Below, one piece after another: positions 32,999 through 38,829 of a stretch of DNA of 38,829 nucleotides. Position numbers and translations under genes: made by a program. Location of the stretch: positions 1 to 38,829 of the forward strand of contig CAJUQZ010000023.1 in the NCBI GenBank assembly GCA_910588755.1, given 5' to 3'. This DNA comes from an uncultured Lachnospiraceae bacterium (GTDB taxonomy: Bacteria > Bacillota > Clostridia > Lachnospirales > Lachnospiraceae). Numbering within the stretch: the first letter of the stretch is position 1; every line of letters begins with the position of its first letter. The notes under the pieces are model-generated. The model was not told where the DNA came from, made no database searches, and was given only the letters and a program-made list of their open reading frames with translations.

Positions 32999-33778
32999 TT
33001 AGTTAATCTTCACCATGCTGCCCTTGAGCTGCGCCATTCCGGACGCCTGCAGTCCCAGCTCGCCGTCCGCCTTGAGCTTCACGCTGGTTCCTGTGACAGA
33101 GGTGGTCTGTCCTGCCAGTTTCAACGTCTGCTGCGCATCGAGCTGCACCGTTCCGCAGGTGAGCTTGACGGTGTCCGAACTGGCGTTCATCACTTCTTTT
33201 GTCCCGATGGACAAGGATATCTCCTTCTTGGCCGTTAGCTTCATGGTGCCGTTCTTGCAGTCAAGCTGGATACTGTTTTCCTTCTGCTTGTCCTGCACCA
33301 GGATCGCCTCGATCTCATCATCGAGTATGATCTGCAGCTCCTTTGGCGTCGTCACCGTGATCTTTTCTTTTTTTTCCACCTCGGAAAAGATAATCTTGTG
33401 GCCGCCCTTTGTGATGATAGTCTTGGTCTCGTTCTTCTCCGTGGCGGCGCCCTCCGGCTGCTTGTCCGTTCCGTTCCACAGACAGCCCAGCACCACCGGC
33501 ATGTTCATGTTTCCGTGGATAAAGCCTACCAGCACCTCCGAGCCGATCTCCGGCAGCCAGTAGTTGCCAAAACCGTTTCCGCCGTAATTGGTCATGACGC
33601 GCACCCAGTCGGAGGTTTTCTTATCCTTTTCCCCCATCATGTACTCCACCTTGATCATGCCTACGTGCTCCTTGTCCCAGATCTCCTTCACAATGGCGTT
33701 TAAAAGCCCTGGCGCTGTAATCTCGGGATACGTCTTGTCGTCCTTTTGTTCCGACAGCAGTTCATCATAAAAATTCAA
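32999..33778 (-). CDS. gpV/gp5-like spike protein (VgrG C-terminal half)
   Basis: A 259-residue protein. Residues from about 35 to 105 form the OB-fold of phage baseplate assembly protein V, with WVRVMTNYGGNGFGNYWLPE, GSEVLVGFIHGNMNMPVVLG and CLWNGTDKQPEG. The rest is a repetitive strand-rich region (KLTAKKEISLSIGTK, VQLDAQQTLKLAGQ, TSVKLKADGELGLQ) that would trimerise into the needle-like beta-helix. No lysozyme or effector domain is fused. TTG 33778 overlaps the stop codon of the gpD-like gene (TTGA), with GAGG 9 nt upstream inside that gene, so the two are coupled; in VgrG they would be one protein. Confidence 0.92.
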   Translation of the reverse strand: MNFYDELLSEQKDDKTYPEITAPGLLNAIVKEIWDKEHVGMIKVEYMMGEKDKKTSDWVRVMTNYGGNGFGNYWLPEIGSEVLVGFIHGNMNMPVVLGCLWNGTDKQPEGAATEKNETKTIITKGGHKIIFSEVEKKEKITVTTPKELQIILDDEIEAILVQDKQKENSIQLDCKNGTMKLTAKKEISLSIGTKEVMNASSDTVKLTCGTVQLDAQQTLKLAGQTTSVTGTSVKLKADGELGLQASGMAQLKGSMVKIN

Positions 33779-34833
33779 CGTTTCCAGCCTCCCACCTCAA
33801 AAGTCGTCTTGTAGCCGTCTCCGCTAAAGGAATGTTTTACCTCGATGATATCATACGTCCCGTCGAGCAGCTTTGCGTCCGCGTTCTTGATCTTGACGCG
33901 GCCGCCCGGCTGGATTTCGGGCACTCCGATACACACGCCCGTAGCCCGTCTGGCCTGCTTTTTCATCTCGTCCGCCTTGTGCTCCGCGACTTTTTTGGCA
34001 TCTCCGGTATCTTCCACAGCCGCGTCCATCTGCGTCGTCTCGTTCTGCACCAGTGACTTCTGATTGTCGTCCGACTTCACTGTCACCTCGGCCTCCACCT
34101 CTTCCTTCTTGTCAACATCCTGCCCCATGACGCGGATCAGCGCGTCCTGAAAAGACGCTTTTCGCTGGAAAGAGAGAAAATCCTTGGCCCACTCCATCTC
34201 GACGGTGAAGAACAGCTCCGCCGTGATCTCCTTGAAATAGAGCTTTCCGGCATGGATAAAAAAATCCCGGTTCCCCTTTCTGCACAGCTCCTCCTTGATA
34301 AATTCGTAGTCGCTGCCGTTCTGGAGGATACAGTCTGTCTCTAGCTGATCTGTCGCGTCCACATCTTTGGACATGTACGCGGGCTTGTATTTTTTGATCA
34401 CCTCTTCAAACGCGTCAGAATAGCTCTTTACCTGATGGGAGATGTTGCTCTTCTTGCTCCCCATCATCAGCCTGCGCACATCAACCGCTGTCACGCGGAC
34501 GGACGGATTGTCGGAGAGCTCATAGTTGATCTCGTCCACATAGCCGTAAAACAGGGAGGTCAGAGAGGAGCCGTACCCCATCTCCACCTCGATCATCTCG
34601 CCCAGGATAAAATCGCTGATATCCCCGATAAAGCAGCGGTTTTCGACATCGTACACATTGTTGAGCCTGATGACGGCCGCGCTTGCCGCCGACTGTGAGA
34701 GGGTGAGCTCCACAGACTCCACGCCGTATTCACTTGCACCGATCAGGTCATGGCCCCCCGCCTTTACCTTGAGCGCGGGCACCAGAAAATCATTGTACTT
34801 TGCGGCAAGGCCTGTCATGGTAACAATCGCCAC
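33775..34833 (-). CDS. gpD/gp27-like hub protein
   Basis: A 352-residue protein of the phage late control gene D family (N-terminal half of VgrG), which forms the trimeric hub between tube and spike. It shows GASEYGVESVELTLSQSAAS, then YDVENRCFIGDISDFILGEM and an SLFYGYVDEINYELSDNPSV segment with EVEMGYGS, all typical of the family. A Lys/Glu-rich insertion occupies about residues 245-290. GTG 34833 has AGGAG 7 nt upstream. It overlaps the spike gene by 4 nt and lies 30 nt after the LysM gene. Confidence 0.9.
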   Translation of the reverse strand: MAIVTMTGLAAKYNDFLVPALKVKAGGHDLIGASEYGVESVELTLSQSAASAAVIRLNNVYDVENRCFIGDISDFILGEMIEVEMGYGSSLTSLFYGYVDEINYELSDNPSVRVTAVDVRRLMMGSKKSNISHQVKSYSDAFEEVIKKYKPAYMSKDVDATDQLETDCILQNGSDYEFIKEELCRKGNRDFFIHAGKLYFKEITAELFFTVEMEWAKDFLSFQRKASFQDALIRVMGQDVDKKEEVEAEVTVKSDDNQKSLVQNETTQMDAAVEDTGDAKKVAEHKADEMKKQARRATGVCIGVPEIQPGGRVKIKNADAKLLDGTYDIIEVKHSFSGDGYKTTFEVGGWKR

Positions 34834-34863
34834 ATTGATTCTCCTTTCCAGTATTATAAAGTG

Positions 34864-35532
34864 TCAGAGTGCGGGCAGCTTCACTACCTGTCCCGGCCGG
34901 ACATCGAGCGGGTTTAAGATGCCATTCTCCCTTGCGATCACCTTCCACATGTCCGGATCCCCGTATTCCATGTTTGCGATGTCCCAGAGTCCGATCCCCT
35001 GTCGGATTGTGCGGTACTTGCTGCGGTCAGGGGATTCAAAGGGGGATGCCCTGCGCGTGTCCGTGGGGGAGATCAGTGATTTGAACGTCATGTTTACCTT
35101 CGCCCGGACTGGCATGCCGCTCTCGGTGAACATGATGTAGGTATGGCTGAATTTGGTCACTACCCCGTTAAAGTTCAGGGAGCCCCACTTGAAGGTCACT
35201 TTGGGCGGACGGTGCAGACTGCCGTCGATGGAGGTCGCATCCGCAATCTGCTTTGTGATGGCTGAGACATCTGTCGATGCGTCCTCGGAGCTGCCAAACG
35301 AGAGCAGCCCTTTTGGTTTCTTGGGCACATAGGTGTCCAGAAAGAGATTGAGTGATAGTTCCGTCGCCTCCCCGGAAATATACTGCAGGACGGGGCCATC
35401 CAGCCCCGGTACTTTCTTCTCGGCATAATTTGCACCGTCTGTCAGCTGGTACTCTGACGGATTAAATAGCACCTCGACCACGCTGACGCCGACTTCTTTT
35501 TCAATTTCCAGTTTTGCCTTGGTGAGTCCCAA
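34864..35532 (-). CDS. LysM-containing tail hub protein (Afp7-like)
   Basis: A 222-residue protein. The N-terminal part (LTKAKLEIEK, VEVLFNPSEYQLTDGANYAE) is the signature of CIS tube-hub adaptor proteins. The C-terminus (IRQGIGLWDIANMEYGDPDMWKVI, NPLDVRPGQVVKLP) is a LysM fold; in tails the LysM module serves in protein contacts at the hub as in T4 gp53. There is no signal peptide, so the LysM is not for wall attachment by secretion. The start is TTG 35532 with GGGAG 8 nt upstream. The protein joins the inner tube to the gpD hub. Confidence 0.92.
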   Translation of the reverse strand: MGLTKAKLEIEKEVGVSVVEVLFNPSEYQLTDGANYAEKKVPGLDGPVLQYISGEATELSLNLFLDTYVPKKPKGLLSFGSSEDASTDVSAITKQIADATSIDGSLHRPPKVTFKWGSLNFNGVVTKFSHTYIMFTESGMPVRAKVNMTFKSLISPTDTRRASPFESPDRSKYRTIRQGIGLWDIANMEYGDPDMWKVIARENGILNPLDVRPGQVVKLPAL

Positions 35533-35546
35533 AAAACCGCTCCCTT

Positions 35547-35576
35547 TCTATTTTCTTCTATTTTCTTCTATTTTCT
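35547..35576 (-). repeat. 10-bp tandem repeat upstream of the LysM gene
   Basis: Three direct copies of TTCTATTTTC (plus strand), read as purine-rich GAAAATAGAA on the transcript, directly upstream of the AAGGGAG ribosome site. It lies in the 80-nt spacer after the giant repeat protein. Confidence 0.6.
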
Positions 35577-35612
35577 ATCTCTTACTATTCTTATTCACAG
35601 GCTTTTTGCAGG

Positions 35613-38600
35613 CTATATCAGCCCCCGGCGGAGTTTCTCGACATGCAGCTCCTCATATAGCTGCCGCTTTACCTGCTCCGCGAAGGTGCGCACATCTTCC
35701 TTTGCCTTTGCGCTGTCCTCCACTCTCTTGAGCTGGCCTTCCATCTCTTTTAATTTCTGGTCAAGCTGCTGCTGGACGGATTTCATCTGCGCCGTCTCCT
35801 GCTGCATGCGCAGCGCCCTTTCCTGCTGGGCGTCTTCCGACGTGGGCGGATTCTGCACAGAATACGCCAGCTCCTGCGGCTGGTATCTGTTTTGTCGAGG
35901 AGACTCCCTGTAAACTGCCGCGCGCGCATCATTCCTTACTGCCGGCTGATCCGGTGACAGATTGTAGGCCGGTTCGGATTCCTGGTACATCTGCGGGCTG
36001 TAGGCGCGCTCTGAATCTTCATACATTGGAATGCCGTATAGTTGTTCTTCCTGTTCTCGGCTCAACGGGTCGAACGCTCGTTCAACATCTCCATGCCTCG
36101 ACGGGCTGTACGTCTGCATTGGCTCCTCATACATTGGAATGCCGTATAGTTGTTCTTCCCGTTCACGTCTTAAAAGGTCGTATACCCGTTCCGGCTCTCC
36201 ATTCATTGACGGGAGGTACGTTTGCACTGGCTCCCCATGTCTTGACAGGTCGTATGCCTGATCCAGCTCTCCATAGATGGGCAAATCATACGCTCGTCCG
36301 GACGTTCCATACATTGACTGACTGTACGCCTGTCCAGGCTCTCCATTCATTGACGGGAGGTACGCCTGCTCGGACGCCCCATAAATTGATGGGAGGTACG
36401 CCTGCTGGCCGTTCGTTGGTATCGCTCCTTCATACATTTGCTGGCTGTATGTTGGTTTTGTTCCTTCGTACAGTGGCGGACTGTCCATCTGCCCTGGCTG
36501 GCTGTACATTGGTTTTGTTCCTTCGTACAGTAGAGTATCGTATGTTTGTTCTGTATTTTCATATATTGGCAAGCTGCGCACATCGCGGACTGCCTCCATA
36601 GACTGCGGATTATATGCGCGTGCGCGGCTGTTCTTTGTACCGTTTGCCATGCGCTGTCGATTGCCCCTGCTGTACATCTGCGGAAAAATCTTTTGCTCTA
36701 TTTCGCGGACATTCCTGCGAAACGCAAGCTGGCGCTGGCGCTCATAATTCCGGATAGACTCTGCCAGGATTTGATAAGATGCTGTCCTCTGTTCCAGACG
36801 CCTTTCTTCTATTTCATGTGCGGTTATATGCGCAGGTGCATGCGCGCCTGCCGCAGCCGGCTCCTCATAGGATACTTTGAGTATTCTTGTAATCTGCGCC
36901 AGTTCCCTGATGAGCACATGGTACTGCGTCTCGTCCAGACGCTGTATATAGTGCAGCAGCGCCTGAATCTGCGGCTGTCCAAGCCGGGCGTCTTTGTATT
37001 CCAGCCGCAGCTGTGTCTGCCGGCTGATCTGCATGAGCAGGCGCCGGAGCTGGTCCTTGTCGCGCTGTGCCTGTTCTGACTGCTGTTCACTGTCATGACT
37101 GCCGTTGCCGGGGGATTCATCCTGCTGTGCACTAGATACCGCCAAAGCGTCCTGCCGCCCGGTGGGATTTAACAGCGCTTCTCCCCACGCCCACAAACTC
37201 CTGTACGACATATCTGGCAGTTTCCTCATAGGCTCCCTGTTTTCGGCTTGCAGCAGTTCCTCGGCAAACTTGTCGTCCTCAAGCTGCAGCAGTTTCCTGG
37301 CAAAATGCCTGTCCTCCATCGCAAGCAGCCGCTCGGCAAACGTCTGACTCTCCACGCGCAGCAGCTCTTTCGCTAACACTTTGTTGTCTGTCTGGAACAG
37401 TTGCAGTAGTTTCTCTGTAAAGGCTTTGTCCTCGGTCTTCATCAGCTTCTCGACCAGCTCCCCACTTGCCAGCCGTAGCAGTTTTTCTATAAATTCCCTG
37501 TCCTCGCTCCCGGCAAGCTTCTCCGCAAACGCCTGGTTCTCCACATGCAGCAGTTTCTCCGCAAAGTCCCTGTCCTCCATCGCAAGCAGCCGCTCGGCAA
37601 ACGCTGGGTTTTCCACGCGCAGCAGTTTCTTGGCAAATTCCTGGTCCTCTATCACAAGCAGCCGCTCTATGAATGCTTTGTTCCTTGTCGGCAGCAGCTG
37701 TAAGATATTTTCGGCAAATTGTTCATTCTTTACCTGCAGCAGTTTTTCCGCAAATTCCTGGTCTTCCATCCTAAGCAGCTGCTCGGCAAAGGTCCGGCTT
37801 TCCAGCCGCAGCAGCTGCTCGGCAAATTCCCGGTCCCCGACCGCAAGCAGCTTCTCGATAAATATATTGTCCTGCTGCCGCAGCAGTTCCCCGACAGACT
37901 GAACAGACTCGTGGTCATAGACCTGTACCTGCTGTTCTGTATACAGTGTTATAGTCTCTGCGCCTGCCGCCCCTGACTGTCCTGTCTGCCTCAGATTCTT
38001 TCCTGTAGGTACAGCCTCTGCGCCTGCCGCCTCTGACTGTCCTGTCTGCGCCGGATTCTTTCCTGTAGGTACAGTCTCTGCGCCAGCCGTTTCCGCCTGC
38101 GTTTTTTCGTAATACTGCTTCTGTACGACGGCAATCTGCGCAAGCAGCTTTACGAGCACACCGTACTGTCTCTCGTCCAGCCGCTGTATATAGCGCAGCA
38201 GCTCCTGAACCTGCGGCTGTCCCAGCTTGGCATCCGTATACACCAACTCCATCGCTGCCTGGTGATTGATTTGACGGATCAGGCCCTGAAGGCGGTTCCT
38301 GTCCTTTGCCATCTCGATCTGACGGCGTATCATCTGTGTCTGCATATCTTCCTGCTGCGCACTGCCATCAGAAGAAAACGCCTCCTGACGCGGCGCAGAT
38401 AACAGGTCTGCATCTTCCCATTCCCGCTGTACATCCGGCTGATACAGCAGTGTCGTTCCCCACTCCCACAGACGCCCATACGGTACGTCCGGCAGCTCAT
38501 TGTTGCTGCTCTGCATCAGTTTTTCGGCTAGTTCCTGGTCCTCCACTTTAAGCAGCTTCTCGGCAAATTCCTGGTCCTCGATCACAAGCAGCTTTTCGGC

Positions 38601-38829
38601 AAATTTCCGGTTCTCTATTTGCAACAGCCGTCTGGCAAATTCCTGATCCTCCAGCCGCAACAGTTTCTCGGCAAATTCCCGGTCCTCCACCGCAAGCAGC
38701 TTTTCGGCAAATCCCTGATCTTCCAGCTGCAATAGCTTCTCGGCAAACTTTTGGTCTTTGGCCCGTAAAAGCGCCTTTGCAAATTTCTGGTCTGCAACCT
38801 GCAGGAGTTTTTTCGCAAATGTCCTGTCG
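35613..38829 (-). CDS. Giant modular repeat protein, start beyond the window
   Basis: At least 1072 residues; the frame is open to the right edge, so the start is not in the window (TTG 38732 is an internal Leu codon). Layout, numbered from 38732: 12-residue repeats with consensus EDxxFAEKLLxx (before 1 to about 76); an LWEWG element and a helical module with KLGQPQVQELLRYIQRLDER (80-210); three 20-residue Gly/Ala/Gln-rich repeats (215-265); a second 12-residue repeat block (285-505); a second LWAWG plus RLGQPQIQALLHYIQRLDET module (508-620); a basic helix; a Tyr/Pro/Glu-rich repeat region (720-960); and a C-terminal coiled coil (about 970-1039). No signal peptide or membrane helix is visible. 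It stands just before the LysM gene. I do not recognise a family; tape measure, scaffold or cargo are all possible. Confidence 0.75.
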   Translation of the reverse strand, partial: DRTFAKKLLQVADQKFAKALLRAKDQKFAEKLLQLEDQGFAEKLLAVEDREFAEKLLRLEDQEFARRLLQIENRKFAEKLLVIEDQEFAEKLLKVEDQELAEKLMQSSNNELPDVPYGRLWEWGTTLLYQPDVQREWEDADLLSAPRQEAFSSDGSAQQEDMQTQMIRRQIEMAKDRNRLQGLIRQINHQAAMELVYTDAKLGQPQVQELLRYIQRLDERQYGVLVKLLAQIAVVQKQYYEKTQAETAGAETVPTGKNPAQTGQSEAAGAEAVPTGKNLRQTGQSGAAGAETITLYTEQQVQVYDHESVQSVGELLRQQDNIFIEKLLAVGDREFAEQLLRLESRTFAEQLLRMEDQEFAEKLLQVKNEQFAENILQLLPTRNKAFIERLLVIEDQEFAKKLLRVENPAFAERLLAMEDRDFAEKLLHVENQAFAEKLAGSEDREFIEKLLRLASGELVEKLMKTEDKAFTEKLLQLFQTDNKVLAKELLRVESQTFAERLLAMEDRHFARKLLQLEDDKFAEELLQAENREPMRKLPDMSYRSLWAWGEALLNPTGRQDALAVSSAQQDESPGNGSHDSEQQSEQAQRDKDQLRRLLMQISRQTQLRLEYKDARLGQPQIQALLHYIQRLDETQYHVLIRELAQITRILKVSYEEPAAAGAHAPAHITAHEIEERRLEQRTASYQILAESIRNYERQRQLAFRRNVREIEQKIFPQMYSRGNRQRMANGTKNSRARAYNPQSMEAVRDVRSLPIYENTEQTYDTLLYEGTKPMYSQPGQMDSPPLYEGTKPTYSQQMYEGAIPTNGQQAYLPSIYGASEQAYLPSMNGEPGQAYSQSMYGTSGRAYDLPIYGELDQAYDLSRHGEPVQTYLPSMNGEPERVYDLLRREREEQLYGIPMYEEPMQTYSPSRHGDVERAFDPLSREQEEQLYGIPMYEDSERAYSPQMYQESEPAYNLSPDQPAVRNDARAAVYRESPRQNRYQPQELAYSVQNPPTSEDAQQERALRMQQETAQMKSVQQQLDQKLKEMEGQLKRVEDSAKAKEDVRTFAEQVKRQLYEELHVEKLRRGLI
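37218..37880 (-). repeat. 36-bp coding tandem repeat (12-residue EDxxFAEKLL units), second block
   Basis: About 17 units of 36 bp, in frame, with a few longer ones (for example around QLLPTRNKAF). A first block of at least 9 units of the same family lies at about 38504-38829 and runs off the window. On the plus strand the units read GCAGCAGTTTCTCGGCAAA-like sequences. Unit spacing is codon-phased and there are no unique spacers, so this is not CRISPR. Confidence 0.85.

Noticed and set aside
37218..38829. Regular repeats resembling a CRISPR array
   Set aside because: Units are 36 bp back to back, in codon phase, with no unique spacers; they encode a 12-residue protein repeat.
11305..38829. 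Type VI secretion system or ordinary prophage
   Set aside because: No TssJ/L/M-like, Hcp or ClpV genes are seen and the host signals are Gram-positive; also no capsid, terminase, integrase or lysis genes. The DUF4255, DUF4280, LysM and AAA+ set fits an eCIS-like locus better.
1..38829. tRNA and rRNA genes
   Set aside because: No cloverleaf-like or rRNA-like sequence was noticed on either strand; the T-box leader is the only structured RNA I can support.

Overview
The window reads as chromosome of an endospore-forming Clostridium-class Firmicute, most likely Lachnospiraceae. This is inferred from gpr and spoIIP next to rpsT, a methionine T-box leader, strong AGGAGG ribosome binding sites with some GTG and TTG starts, and the kinds of families present. 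All genes except rpsT lie on the minus strand, so transcription mostly runs from high to low coordinates.

Region 1 (1-5370) is housekeeping: metG under a T-box riboswitch with an ATG specifier, trxA with its own promoter, the gpr-spoIIP sporulation pair, and divergent rpsT. A hairpin at 5333-5370 serves as a shared terminator with the next region.

Region 2 (5362-11101) is an accessory operon: a DUF5808-type membrane peptide, an unknown 91-residue protein, a hybrid histidine kinase, a PflX-like radical SAM protein, a HAD hydrolase, a small unknown protein, and a VbhA-like antitoxin/Fic pair. The antitoxin has an altered inhibitory motif.

Region 3 (11244-38829, running off the right edge) is the main interest: one co-directional operon of at least 27 kb for a phage-tail-like contractile injection system (CIS). 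In transcription order it encodes a very large repeat protein, a LysM hub protein, a gpD/gp27-like hub, a gpV/gp5-like spike, gp25, two J/gp6-like baseplate proteins, a gpI-like protein, a protein with the FERNRYFYGKLL motif and an Ig-like C-terminus, a membrane pseudokinase, a membrane MORN-repeat protein, a DUF4255 tail terminator, a beta-sandwich accessory protein, a DUF4280 PAAR-like tip, a four-TM receptor with HAMP and degenerate cyclase domains, a 614-residue candidate cargo protein, an AAA+ ATPase, a possible chaperone and an HdeD-like membrane protein, then a terminator. Sheath and tube genes are not in the window and would be expected beyond 38829.

The unusual point is that baseplate genes are interleaved with three membrane-anchored proteins that look like sensors or scaffolds, two of which have lost the catalytic residues of their enzyme folds (pseudokinase, pseudo-cyclase). 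I infer a CIS assembled in the cytoplasm and docked to, or gated at, the membrane of a Gram-positive cell. Several spacers in this operon carry tandem repeats, a 70-nt palindrome or a G10 tract, which may tune the dosage of individual components.
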